From Planctomycetota bacterium (GTDB taxonomy: Bacteria > Planctomycetota > Planctomycetia > Planctomycetales > Planctomycetaceae), in NCBI GenBank assembly GCA_023417655.1, contig JAEZFD010000049.1, positions 1-64,000 on the forward strand: a DNA stretch of 64,000 nt, read 5' to 3'. Position numbers and translations under genes: made by a program. Each line of letters starts with the position of its first letter. Position 1 is the stretch's first letter. Under the pieces are notes generated by a model. The model was not told the origin of the DNA and searched no databases. It was given only the letters and a program-made list of their open reading frames with translations. Shown here piece by piece: positions 17,050 to 25,069 of this stretch.

Positions 17050-18573
17050 TTATTCCGGCAGCGGCTTGCCTTTGGTTTCAGGCAGGAACGGTAAGACCAG
17101 CAGCCCCATCAGGAAGATCAGGGACATGGTCACACCGGCGTAACGCAGCGGTTCGGCTGTATGTGCGAAGCTGGTTTCCAGAGAGGCTTTGACCAGTGGT
17201 CCGAAGGCGGCAATGAAGCGACCGACGTTGTAGCAGAAGCTGACTCCGGTCGAACGCAGGCGTGTCGGGAAGAGTTCCGGGAAGTAGATGGCATAGCCAG
17301 CAAAGAGGGAGAGCTGACAGAAGCCCATGACAGGCACCATGACCCAGATCTGCCAGAAGTCCTGCAGGAACCAGAACACGCTGACAGTGCTGATAAATGC
17401 GGAGATCAAAGCGATTGTAAATGTCGGCTTGCGGCCAATCCGCTGTGAGAGGGCGCCAAAGCCGAACATCCCGAAGAATGCCCCGATGTTAATCGCAATC
17501 GAGGCATAGCTTCCCCATTTGGAAAGTCGCCCGTTGATCGCTCCCGCAAGGCTGTTCTCAAGCTCTTTGGTCGGAGGATCGAAGCTCTTCGAAAGGTTCG
17601 GGTCGGCAACAGAAGCAAGGAGAGATTCCAGACGGGTCACGCGTTCGGCGTCATTCGCTTCACGAGCTTTCACGACTTCTTCGTTATAGACCTGGAGAGC
17701 CATTTCCTTCCGCTGGACGTAACGGATCAGATCAGGCGTAAAGAACCCGACGGACCAGAGTCCAATCACCCCGGAGCAGGCCAGAACGAGGCCGAGCAGG
17801 GCGTGCTTGCGGAGCTTGGCGTCGCGGAACAGGTCGCCATAGGAACCGAGTTGCTCTTTATTCTTTCCGGTTTCCTTGGCCTTCTGCCAGGTTTCCGGCT
17901 CTTTCAGCTTGCGGCGGATTACCAGAGCCAGCAGTGCTGGTACGGCTCCGATCAGGAACATAAGACGCCAAGGGCTCGAAACAAGGCCTGCTTCTTCCGC
18001 GACCCCGAGTCCCAGGTTGATGAAGGCGGCACTGACGTTTCCGATCGCCGAGAGTGCCTGCAGAAGTCCGAGCGTATAAGGACGGGCTTTGTTCGGCATC
18101 ACTTCCGCAACGAGAGAGACCCCCACTGCGAACTCACCGCCGACTCCTAACCCTGTGAGGAACCGATAGAGCGCAAAATCCCAAACCGAGGTCGAGAACG
18201 CGCTGAGTCCTGTGAACAGAGAATAGAGGAGGATCGTGATGATCATCGTCTTGGCACGACCCCAGCGATCTCCCAGCATGCCGAAGAAGAGTCCCCCCGT
18301 CGCCCAGCCGGCGATAAAGATCGAGGTGGCATAATCCCCTGCGTTCCGACGGGCGATGTCCAGCTGTTTGGCGTCAATCCCTTCGGTCTCAGGAATCAGC
18401 TCCCGCATAGCGGCCGGACGGGCGAGAATGAACAGCTGCTGGTCCAGACAGTCGAACAGCCATCCCAGGGCGGCAACGACCAGTACGAACCAGTGATAAC
18501 GGGTCATTTCCCTGTACCAGGGTGTCTTCGAATCGGACTGATCCGAAGATCCTGAAGGAAGGTCAATATGCAC
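17050..18573 (-). CDS. MFS transporter of the sugar/aromatic-acid type
   Basis: A 507-residue major facilitator protein. TM1 contains WLFDCLDQQLFILARPAAM with an in-membrane Asp, as in proton-coupled organic acid or sugar symporters. The MFS signature GDRWGRAK lies at 101-108 and its counterpart SQRIGRKPTF after TM8; FLTGLGVGGEFAVG is at 138-151. Residues about 286-352, between TM7 and TM8, form a charged, probably coiled-coil insertion on the outer side that ordinary members lack. The gene starts with GTG (18573) preceded by AAGGA eight bases away. The substrate is not evident. The downstream sialidase-like gene might suggest a sugar acid, but a terminator stands between them. Confidence 0.88.
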   Translation of the reverse strand: MHIDLPSGSSDQSDSKTPWYREMTRYHWFVLVVAALGWLFDCLDQQLFILARPAAMRELIPETEGIDAKQLDIARRNAGDYATSIFIAGWATGGLFFGMLGDRWGRAKTMIITILLYSLFTGLSAFSTSVWDFALYRFLTGLGVGGEFAVGVSLVAEVMPNKARPYTLGLLQALSAIGNVSAAFINLGLGVAEEAGLVSSPWRLMFLIGAVPALLALVIRRKLKEPETWQKAKETGKNKEQLGSYGDLFRDAKLRKHALLGLVLACSGVIGLWSVGFFTPDLIRYVQRKEMALQVYNEEVVKAREANDAERVTRLESLLASVADPNLSKSFDPPTKELENSLAGAINGRLSKWGSYASIAINIGAFFGMFGFGALSQRIGRKPTFTIALISAFISTVSVFWFLQDFWQIWVMVPVMGFCQLSLFAGYAIYFPELFPTRLRSTGVSFCYNVGRFIAAFGPLVKASLETSFAHTAEPLRYAGVTMSLIFLMGLLVLPFLPETKGKPLPE

Positions 18574-18947
18574 AGCAAAAATCCTTCGATGTGGTCAACG
18601 CGGGGGGACACAAGAAACGACGCGTGGAATCCAGGCCGGAAAACCGCATCAATATGCCGCCTCAGGTGATGCGGACGCAAGCCAAACAGGCCAATCGTTC
18701 TGGATTCGCGGCCGAATGGATGCATATCTTCACGGAATCCCCTGAAAATGGACTCATTGCGCAAATTGCGCTCCCAAAAGTTGGATCAGTCGGCGCTGAA
18801 GTTGGGGAAATCCATCGAGTCCTTTTTGATTGACTTCCTTCTGGACTGAACCGCAGTACACTATGGGGCAAAAGGATGCCGGGCCGGGTGAATCTTGTGG
18901 TAGTGGCGTGGTCAGGCTAGTCGTCGCCAACTCAACGGGCAGATTGA
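18574..18947. other. Divergent intergenic region before yifB
   Basis: About 370 bp between the divergent MFS and yifB genes. Several short frames are open here on both strands, but none has recognisable protein features. Promoters for both genes are expected; I could not pick them with confidence. Confidence 0.4.
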
Positions 18948-20486
18948 ATGCTGGCAAAACTGCTGACCTATTCGCTATTTGGAATCGACGCGCGACCCGT
19001 CGAGGCAGAAGTCGATATTTCTCCTGCGGCGATGCCGAAAACCATCCTCGTCGGGTTGGCTGAAGCGGCCGTCAAGGAAAGCGTGCACCGCATCGAGCGG
19101 GCACTGGCGAACAGCGGGTATCAGCGTCCGATTGATCGGATCGTGATCAATCTCTCTCCGGCAGATCTTCCGAAGGAAGCTGCCTCGTTTGATTTGCCCA
19201 TTGCACTGGGGATTCTGGCCGCCAGTGGGCAGTTGACATCAGATATTTTCCCTGAATTTTCAGCGGTTGGGGAATTGGCACTCGATGGCACTGTCCGCCC
19301 TGTGAAGGGAATTCTGTCGATGGCATTGCAGGCCCGGGCAGACGGACGGAAAGGGTTGCTGGTTCCGGTTGAGAACTCGCGAGAAGCGGCTGTCGTTGAA
19401 GGAATCGACGTGATCCCGGTCGGGACGCTGGCAGAGGCTGTCGGTTTCTTCACCGGACAACTCTCGATTGAGCCCATGCCGTTCAGCTGGGATGAGGCAG
19501 TTCGTGAGTTCGGGACGTACTCGATTGATTATTCTGACGTCAAAGGTCAGGAGATGGCCAAGCGGGCGGTCACTGTCGCAGCCGCCGGGCGCCACCACCT
19601 GTTGATGATCGGCTCACCGGGGACTGGAAAGACGTTGCTGGCCCAGCGAATCGGGACCGTTCTTCCGCAACTGGAGCCAGAAGAGAGTCTGGAGACGACG
19701 CGGATCTATAGCGCAATCGGACGATTGTCAGCGGGTCAGTCACTGATGCTGACCCGTCCTTTCCGATCGCCTCATCATACAATCAGCGAAGCAGGACTGG
19801 TCGGCGGCGGAAGTACACCTTCCCCGGGAGAAATCAGCCTCGCACATCACGGAATTCTATTTCTGGACGAGCTTCCGGAGTTTAACCGGCGGACGCTGGA
19901 GGTCATGCGGCAACCTCTGGAAGAGAATCGGGTAACGATCTCCCGGGCAATGGGGAGCATGACCTTCCCTGCGAACCTCATGCTTGTGGCCGCAATGAAT
20001 CCATGCCCTTGCGGGTATCGAGGAGATCCGAAACGCAACTGCAACTGTTCTCCCCTGCACATCGAACGATACCTTGCAAAGCTGAGCGGTCCTCTGCTGG
20101 ACCGCATTGACATTCATATCGAGGTTCCTGCCGTCCCGTTCCGAGAACTGTCAAATAACCGACCGGGAACGGACAGTGAAGCGATCCGCGAGAAGGTCAC
20201 ACTGGCTCGGGCGGTGCAGCGAAAGAGGTTTCGAGATCAGCCGACAAGTCTGAATGGAACAATGTCGCCCCGCCAGATCCGCCAGCATTGCAAACTAGGG
20301 AAGGATGCCGAGGACCTGCTGAAAACAGCAATGGAAGACATGGGGTTGTCGGCGCGGGCTCACGATAAGATTCTGCGGGTCAGCCGGACAATCGCTGACC
20401 TTGATCAGGCAGAAGCGATCGAGGTTCAGCATCTCACCGAGGCCATCAATTATCGGGCTCTCGACAGAACATACTGGACTCGGTGA
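18948..20486 (+). CDS. yifB: YifB/ComM family Mg-chelatase-like AAA+ ATPase
   Basis: A 512-residue protein of the ComM/YifB family. Homologues are hexameric helicases that help integrate DNA during natural transformation. The N-terminal ChlI-like domain (about 1-170) includes VDISPAAMPKTILVGLAEAAV and INLSPADLPKEAASFDLPIA. The AAA+ domain has Walker A GSPGTGKT (about 224-231) and Walker B GILFLDELPEF. Then come a cysteine cluster NPCPCGYRGDPKRNCNCS, probably zinc-binding, LDRIDIHIEVP, and the C-terminal Mg_chelatase_C part ending EAINYRALDR. Length is normal. It lies 65 bp upstream of the ECF42-type sigma factor, likely by chance rather than function. Confidence 0.95.
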   Translation: MLAKLLTYSLFGIDARPVEAEVDISPAAMPKTILVGLAEAAVKESVHRIERALANSGYQRPIDRIVINLSPADLPKEAASFDLPIALGILAASGQLTSDIFPEFSAVGELALDGTVRPVKGILSMALQARADGRKGLLVPVENSREAAVVEGIDVIPVGTLAEAVGFFTGQLSIEPMPFSWDEAVREFGTYSIDYSDVKGQEMAKRAVTVAAAGRHHLLMIGSPGTGKTLLAQRIGTVLPQLEPEESLETTRIYSAIGRLSAGQSLMLTRPFRSPHHTISEAGLVGGGSTPSPGEISLAHHGILFLDELPEFNRRTLEVMRQPLEENRVTISRAMGSMTFPANLMLVAAMNPCPCGYRGDPKRNCNCSPLHIERYLAKLSGPLLDRIDIHIEVPAVPFRELSNNRPGTDSEAIREKVTLARAVQRKRFRDQPTSLNGTMSPRQIRQHCKLGKDAEDLLKTAMEDMGLSARAHDKILRVSRTIADLDQAEAIEVQHLTEAINYRALDRTYWTR

Positions 20487-20551
20487 CGACGACAGGATCG
20501 AGCGTCTCTTTCTCAGGTGAGGTCGATGGTACGTATCAGGTCGTAACTGAC

Positions 20552-21814
20552 ATGACTTCTCGAAACTCCCCCTCTGTCGATGCTGCGATTGAAGAGATCT
20601 ATCGGAATCAGTCGCGACGCATTTTCGCGACGTTGATCCGACTGCTAGGCGATTTCGATCTTGCTGAAGAAGCACTGCATGAGGCGTTCTCCCAAGCGGT
20701 CGAGCAATGGCCGCGTGACGGGATTCCAGCAAATCCCCGTGCGTGGCTCGTGTCAGCGGGACGCTTTAAGGCGATTGATTCGCTAAGACGTCGAACCCGA
20801 CTGGACGCACACCTTTCTGTCATTGCTGATCGTTTGGATCGTGATCGACAGGCCCGGCCTGCAGCGGGCGAAGAAACGGTGGAGGACGACCAGCTCAGGC
20901 TGATTTTCACGTGCTGCCACCCGGCGTTGGCATTCCAGACACAAGTGGCGTTGACGCTGCGTGAAGTCTGCGGGTTGACGACCGAAGAGATCGCCAGTGC
21001 CTTTCTCACTGCTCCGGCGACAATCGCCCAACGAATCGTGCGTGGTAAAGCAAAGATCCGGGATGCCGGGATCCCGTATGAGATTCCGCATCTGTCCCAA
21101 CTGCATGAACGACTGGAGTCGGTACATGCCGTGATTTACCTAGTGTTCAATGAAGGATACTCGGCTTCAGGGGGAGACTCGTTGTTACGGGAAGACCTCT
21201 GTGATGAAGCTATTCGTCTGGGACGACTTCTCGCCGAATTACTCCCGGATCCAGAAACATTCGGGCTCATTGCGCTGATGCTGCTCCAGTCCTCACGACG
21301 CAAGGCACGGGCGACTGACGCCGGGGATCTGATCTTGCTGGAAGATCAGGATCGTTCGCTATGGGATCGAAAAGCGATCGAGGAAGGGACCCGACTGGTC
21401 AATCAGGCGATCCGAAGTGGACCAGTCGGGGTCTATACCTTGCAGGCCGCAATTGCCTCGGTGCATGCGAATGCACCCTCGTCTGCGGAGACCGACTGGC
21501 AGGAGATTACCGCTTTTTATGAGATCCTCCGGGAAGGTGCTCCAACACCAATCGTGAGATTGAATCAGGCCGTCGCGATTGCCATGCGCGATGGACCGCT
21601 CGCTGGATTGTCATTGATTGAGGAACTGCTCGAATCGCCGGAACTCGCAGACTACCACCTCGCTTGGGCGGCGAAGGCGGATCTCTGTCGGCGGCTCGGT
21701 CGAGTGGAGCCCGCGCGGGAAGCCTATCAGAAGGCGTTGTTGCATGTCCGACAGGAGCCTGAGCGACGATTTCTGGAAGGACGCCTGCGTGAACTCTCAG
21801 GTGAAGCCCAATAG
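20552..21814 (+). CDS. ECF42-type sigma factor with long C-terminal extension
   Basis: A 420-residue sigma factor of the COG4941/ECF42 type. Sigma-2 runs from about 20 to 85 (LLGDFDLAEEALHEAFSQAV, NPRAWLVSAGRFKAIDSLRR). Sigma-4 is at 110-175 and starts with the family's FTCCHPAL motif, with helix-turn-helix LTTEEIASAFLTAPATIAQR. About 240 further residues follow, starting YLVFNEGYSAS, helical and TPR-like. In this group the extension replaces an anti-sigma factor and is needed for activity. ECF42 genes are usually beside DGPF/YCII genes, exactly as here (three downstream). The ATG at 20552 fits the family start; a GTG at 20483 overlapping the yifB stop would add 23 residues. Two candidate target promoters lie at 21880-21906 and 23957-23983. 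Confidence 0.92.
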   Translation: MTSRNSPSVDAAIEEIYRNQSRRIFATLIRLLGDFDLAEEALHEAFSQAVEQWPRDGIPANPRAWLVSAGRFKAIDSLRRRTRLDAHLSVIADRLDRDRQARPAAGEETVEDDQLRLIFTCCHPALAFQTQVALTLREVCGLTTEEIASAFLTAPATIAQRIVRGKAKIRDAGIPYEIPHLSQLHERLESVHAVIYLVFNEGYSASGGDSLLREDLCDEAIRLGRLLAELLPDPETFGLIALMLLQSSRRKARATDAGDLILLEDQDRSLWDRKAIEEGTRLVNQAIRSGPVGVYTLQAAIASVHANAPSSAETDWQEITAFYEILREGAPTPIVRLNQAVAIAMRDGPLAGLSLIEELLESPELADYHLAWAAKADLCRRLGRVEPAREAYQKALLHVRQEPERRFLEGRLRELSGEAQ

Positions 21815-21879
21815 TTGCTTTCGCAGGAGATCAACACCGGAGCCCGGACTGCGGTGACCGAGTATTTTTCTTTTTTCGA

Positions 21880-21906
21880 TGTCGAAACGTCGTCCGCTAC
21901 TTCGAC
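21880..21906 (+). promoter_or_regulatory. Putative ECF42 promoter 1
   Basis: TGTCGA (21880-21885), 17-bp spacer, CGAC (21903-21906). ECF42 promoters described in other bacteria have TGTCGA near -35 and CG(A/T)C near -10, as far as I recall. The -35 core lies in an 11-bp word, CGATGTCGAAA, that recurs in the second site at 23954. It is 78 bp before the ATG of the first YCII-like gene. Confidence 0.65.
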
Positions 21907-21984
21907 CAACTGGGGGAGGAACAGGAAACGCCCGCTGTCGCACATCTTTTTTGATCAACGATCCGGAAATCACGGGGATCTCAA

Positions 21985-22323
21985 ATGAAATTTCTTGGTC
22001 TCGTGATTGTCGAGCCACCCGAAGGGGAGACGATGTCTTCGGACGAACTCCAGCAGTTCAAGTTGACGTGCCGTGAAGGCGATAACGAGGTGCGAGCAAC
22101 AGGAAACCTTTGCTATGAATTGAATGCGGAATCCGGAATTTCCCTGAGGCGAATTGAATCTCAAATTGATATTTCGAACCAGAGGCCCGGCACCAGCAGA
22201 CCTGACCGCCTCTTTCTGTTGAATGCACGTGACTTGAATGAAGCCATCCGATTGATGTCGATTCATCCTGCTCTTTCGCACGGACGGGTCGAACTCTACC
22301 GGATTGAAAATGCCGGGGACTGA
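21985..22323 (+). CDS. Divergent YCII-like small protein
   Basis: A 112-residue protein that looks like a worn YCII/DGPF protein. It keeps the opening beta strand (MKFLGLVIVEPPEGE) and the late helix-strand unit RLFLLNARDLNEAIRLMSIHPALSHGRVELYRI, which matches the ARDL-EAI-IP-GxVEVRP pattern of YCII proteins. It lacks the DGPF loop. It starts 78 bp after a putative ECF42 promoter, with GGGGA seven bases before the ATG. It is the first gene after the sigma factor, the place where DGPF genes normally sit. The function of the family is unknown; the fold is ferredoxin-like with a possible enzymatic pocket. Confidence 0.72.
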   Translation: MKFLGLVIVEPPEGETMSSDELQQFKLTCREGDNEVRATGNLCYELNAESGISLRRIESQIDISNQRPGTSRPDRLFLLNARDLNEAIRLMSIHPALSHGRVELYRIENAGD

Positions 22324-22421
22324 AATTGTGGTGCTCTCTCCTCCGCTGGAAGTCTCAGCAAGGAGGAGCGAGTTCTTTCATCCCCTTTCCCATCCCAACT
22401 CAGTATCTGCAGGAAAATAAA

Positions 22422-22904
22422 ATGCACTTTGAAGCTCAGGCTCAACATGAATGGCTGCTGCGACTCGTCGGGAACTGGACCTTCGAAGGGACCTGTCTGG
22501 CGGGGCCTGATATGCCTGAGACCGTCAGCCGCGGAAAGACGGCGATTCGCTCTCTCGGTAAGGCCTGGATTCTCTGTGAAGGCGTAAGCGATATGCCGAA
22601 CGGAGAGCCGGGGTACTCGATCATTACACTCGGTTACGACACAGCCAAGCAGGAGTTCGTCGGGAGCTTCGTTGGTTCAATGATGTCGAACATGTGGATC
22701 TACGAAGGCACACTGGACGCTGACGAGAAGATCCTGACGCTCGATACGATCGGACCGAGTTTCACAGGAACAGGGTCGGCTCCGTATCAAGACATCATCG
22801 AGGTTGTCGACAATAATCACTGGATCCTGCGGTCTCAGGTCAAAGGTGAAAATGGTGAGTGGACGCAGTTCATGACCGGTCATTATCGGCGAGTTCAGGG
22901 CTGA
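22422..22904 (+). CDS. DUF1579 family protein
   Basis: A 160-residue protein of the DUF1579 family, a lipocalin-like beta-barrel group of unknown function. Seen: EHEW-type start (AQHEWLLRLVGNWTFEG), a central GKAWILCEGVSDM, ITLGYDTAKQEFVGSFVGSM (the family's signature stretch), MWIYEGTLD and the closing MTGHYRR. The start is set at 22422 because AGGA lies eight bases upstream; the frame is open back to 22326. DUF1579 genes recur beside YCII and DoxX genes in ECF-controlled clusters, so it is likely part of the same regulon, though no TGTCGA site precedes it directly. Confidence 0.87.
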   Translation: MHFEAQAQHEWLLRLVGNWTFEGTCLAGPDMPETVSRGKTAIRSLGKAWILCEGVSDMPNGEPGYSIITLGYDTAKQEFVGSFVGSMMSNMWIYEGTLDADEKILTLDTIGPSFTGTGSAPYQDIIEVVDNNHWILRSQVKGENGEWTQFMTGHYRRVQG

Positions 22905-23063
22905 TCAAGGCTCGCTGACGTGAATGCACCGTCGCTGGCGACACCAGGCCTGAATTTCGATCTCTGCATTGTGAATTCTGTGTTGTGAATTCGGCCTGTT
23001 CAGCAGGTTGAAGATTCTCAGCAGACCGATGCAGAGACTATTTTCCATTTCAAGGGCGAACGC

Positions 23064-23414
23064 ATGAAGTACATGATGTTGATCTACGGCGAAGAAGGGG
23101 CCTGGACCGAACTGGAGCGGGAGAAGTGCTACGGCGAGTCACTCGAACTCATTCGCAGCCTTGAAGAGTCAGGCCAATTCATTTCGGCCTCACCGCTGCA
23201 GCCGGTTGCGACGGCCACAAGTATTCGGCTTCGTGAAGGCAAGCGACTGGTGACCGACGGACCATTCGCCGAAACACATGAACAACTCGGTGGATATTTC
23301 ATGGTGGAAGCTGCGGACCTGAATGCTGCCATGGAAATCGCCAGCCGGATCCCCGCTGCTCGCCGTGGGACGGTCGAAATCCGCCCAGTGGTGGAACTTC
23401 CGGGGCTAAGCTGA
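23064..23414 (+). CDS. YCII/DGPF domain protein
   Basis: A 116-residue typical YCII-related protein. Seen: the opening MKYMMLIYGEEGAW, the middle SASPLQPVATATSIRLREG, the DGPF motif as VTDGPFAETHEQLGGYF (the name-giving Asp-Gly-Pro-Phe) and the close AAMEIASRIPAARRGTVEIRP. This is the protein type that characterises ECF42 neighbourhoods. Its biochemical role is unknown. AGGG lies eight bases before the start. Upstream, at 22969-22992, a TTGTGAATTC word occurs twice with a 14-bp period, which might be a regulatory half-site pair, but I do not press this. Confidence 0.93.
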   Translation: MKYMMLIYGEEGAWTELEREKCYGESLELIRSLEESGQFISASPLQPVATATSIRLREGKRLVTDGPFAETHEQLGGYFMVEAADLNAAMEIASRIPAARRGTVEIRPVVELPGLS

Positions 23415-23519
23415 ATTCCCTGCGAGCTCATTGAGTCGTTCGGAGTCCATCTCAGGCAGACGAGGCCGCTTGAGTCCCGCAAATTAAATCTGTTTCGACT
23501 TGATAGAACTGGGATCGCG

Positions 23520-23993
23520 ATGTCAGCGACGATGAAATTACCCGGGAAGGTCTCAAGTGCACGGATCTGGACTGGGCGGGTTCTCAGTGGTCTGGCACTG
23601 CTGTTCCTGCTGATGGATGGGCTCGTCAAGATTGTGCCGCCACCCATGGTGGTGGAAATTACTACGCAACTGGGCTATCCAGCCAGCGTCATTCCTGCCT
23701 TGGGGATTTTGTTAACGGCGATCACATTGCTCGCGATTTTCCCCCGGACAGCGGTGATCGGAACGATCCTGTTGACGGGGTATCTCGGAGGAGCCATTGC
23801 CACTCATGTTCGAGTGCAGGATGCTCCATTCTCTCACATCTTCCCGATACTGATCGGCGGACTCCTCTGGGGTGGCCTTGCTTTGCGGAGGCCAGAGCTC
23901 GCGGCGGTGATTTTCGGGCAGCCGACAGCAAAAAAACGCCGTCGTACTGAAAACGATGTCGAAATCGCCCAGGGTGAAACGACTCAAAGGTGA
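23520..23993 (+). CDS. DoxX-family membrane protein
   Basis: A 157-residue protein with four hydrophobic helices (about 20-40, 55-75, 80-100, 105-122). It has the DoxX-like start RVLSGLALLFLLMDGLVKI, LGYPASVIPALGILLTAI in the middle and PILIGGLLWGGLALRRPEL at the end. DoxX-like proteins are thought to take part in redox or thiol-stress complexes in the membrane, though this subgroup is poorly studied. The C-terminal 35 residues are basic and cytosolic. GGGA lies six bases before the ATG. The last codons contain the second putative ECF42 promoter, so the next gene can be transcribed separately. Confidence 0.88.
   Translation: MSATMKLPGKVSSARIWTGRVLSGLALLFLLMDGLVKIVPPPMVVEITTQLGYPASVIPALGILLTAITLLAIFPRTAVIGTILLTGYLGGAIATHVRVQDAPFSHIFPILIGGLLWGGLALRRPELAAVIFGQPTAKKRRRTENDVEIAQGETTQR
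23957..23983 (+). promoter_or_regulatory. Putative ECF42 promoter 2
   Basis: TGTCGA (23957-23962), 17-bp spacer, CGAC (23980-23983), inside the 3' end of the DoxX gene. Spacing and core, including the word CGATGTCGAAA, equal those of the site at 21880. It is 62 bp before the ATG of the third YCII-type gene. Confidence 0.65.
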
Positions 23994-24044
23994 GTCTAAA
24001 TTCTGGTTCAGCTGTTATCCTAAAAATCAAAAAAGAGTCGCCCT

Positions 24045-24476
24045 ATGAGAGTCATGGTCATTGTAAAAGCGAGCCCCAATTCTGAAGCCGGCGTTCTTCC
24101 GGGCGAAGAACTGCTGACCGCGATGGGGAACTTCAATGAGGAACTGCACAAGGCCGGAATTCTCCTGGCCGGAGACGGACTACACCCGTCCGCAAAAGGT
24201 GCCCGAGTGCTTTTCAGTGGCAACAATCGCACTGTCGTGGCTGGCCCGTTCACCGAGACCAAGGAGCTGATCGCAGGCTTCTGGATCTGGAAGGTAGACT
24301 CACTCGAAGAGGCGATTGAATGGGTCAAAAAGTGTCCCAATCCGACTGAAGGGGACACCAATGTTGAGATCCGTCCGATCTTCGAAATGGAAGAATTCGG
24401 AGAGGTAATGACTCCGGAGCAGAAAGAACAGGAACTCCGGATCATGAGAGACCTTGAAGTTCGAAATCAGGCCTGA
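24045..24476 (+). CDS. YCII/DGPF-like protein
   Basis: A 143-residue YCII-related protein of the longer kind. Seen: RVMVIVKASPNSEAGVLP at the start, AGILLAGDGLHPSAKGARV, the DGPF equivalent VVAGPFTETKELIAGFW (here AGPF, the Asp replaced by Ala), EAIEWVKKCPNPTEGDTNVEIRP and the close MEEFGEVMTPE, typical of this subgroup. It starts 62 bp after a putative ECF42 promoter that lies inside the DoxX gene. The Shine-Dalgarno is weak (AAGAG). Function unknown. Confidence 0.92.
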   Translation: MRVMVIVKASPNSEAGVLPGEELLTAMGNFNEELHKAGILLAGDGLHPSAKGARVLFSGNNRTVVAGPFTETKELIAGFWIWKVDSLEEAIEWVKKCPNPTEGDTNVEIRPIFEMEEFGEVMTPEQKEQELRIMRDLEVRNQA

Positions 24477-24512
24477 GTCCGCTTTTAAATTCAGAGTTCA
24501 GGAAAGTGAGCG

Positions 24513-24983
24513 ATGGCAGGGATCACACCCACACGTTTTGAGACAACCGGCGAGATGCTGCTTGTCGGACTGCGAAAGCATTACACGTTCGGCGGCGAAG
24601 CCGGCATTGAAAAACAATGGTGGGATTTCGTCCCGAAGATGGAATCGATTCCTGATCGTGTTCCTGATGTCACTTATGGGGTCTGTCTGGACTTCAACCT
24701 CAGCGAGGGCTTTGACTATCTCAGTGCGGTTGAGGTGACAAAGGTCAGTGAAACGATCCCTGGCATGGACGTCCTGCGCCTTCCTGCCAGACGGTATGCC
24801 GTCTTCACACATGAAGGCCATTACTCCACGTTGCCTCAGACTTTCGAAGCGATTATCCGCGAATGGGTCCCCACGGTGACGAACACGGACAACACGGCTC
24901 CCAACTTCGAACGCTACAACAGAGACTTCTGTCCTGAGACCGGCATCGGCGGGATTGAAATCTGGTTCCCTCTCACTGATTGA
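24513..24983 (+). CDS. GyrI-like/AraC effector-binding domain protein
   Basis: A 156-residue stand-alone effector-binding domain of the GyrI/SOUL-like superfamily, which binds small hydrophobic molecules. Seen: FETTGEMLLVGLRKHYTF at the start, VTYGVCLDF, the conserved DYLSAVEVTKV, LRLPARRYAVFTHEGHYSTLP and NFERYNRDFCPETGIGGIEIWFPL, the usual closing of the family. No DNA-binding domain is attached. It follows the YCII gene by 36 bp with GGAAAG before the ATG and is probably in the same transcript. A 14-bp hairpin begins two bases after its stop. Confidence 0.9.
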   Translation: MAGITPTRFETTGEMLLVGLRKHYTFGGEAGIEKQWWDFVPKMESIPDRVPDVTYGVCLDFNLSEGFDYLSAVEVTKVSETIPGMDVLRLPARRYAVFTHEGHYSTLPQTFEAIIREWVPTVTNTDNTAPNFERYNRDFCPETGIGGIEIWFPLTD

Positions 24984-24985
24984 CA

Positions 24986-25024
24986 GTGCATCAGGCAGTG
25001 CATCATTGCGACTGCCTGATGCAC
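24986..25024 (+). other. Perfect 14-bp hairpin between GyrI-like and VOC genes
   Basis: GTGCATCAGGCAGT (24986-24999) pairs exactly with ACTGCCTGATGCAC (25011-25024), with an 11-base loop. No T-run follows on either strand, so it is not a standard terminator. AGTGCATCA also repeats directly at 24985 and 24998. It may be an RNA stability element, an attenuator or a site for a regulator. Confidence 0.6.
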
Positions 25025-25069
25025 CTGGTGGGGTTTGAATTCTGAAGTCACCTTGCGCTGGAGGTGGAG

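Noticed and set aside
22805..22810. Another TGTCGA in the ECF42 region
   Set aside because: It is inside the DUF1579 coding sequence and no CGAC follows at 16-18 bp, so it does not fit the promoter pattern.
22969..22992. Direct repeat TTGTGAATTC with 14-bp period before a YCII gene
   Set aside because: Only two copies, no promoter in register and no similarity to the ECF42-like sites; chance is likely.
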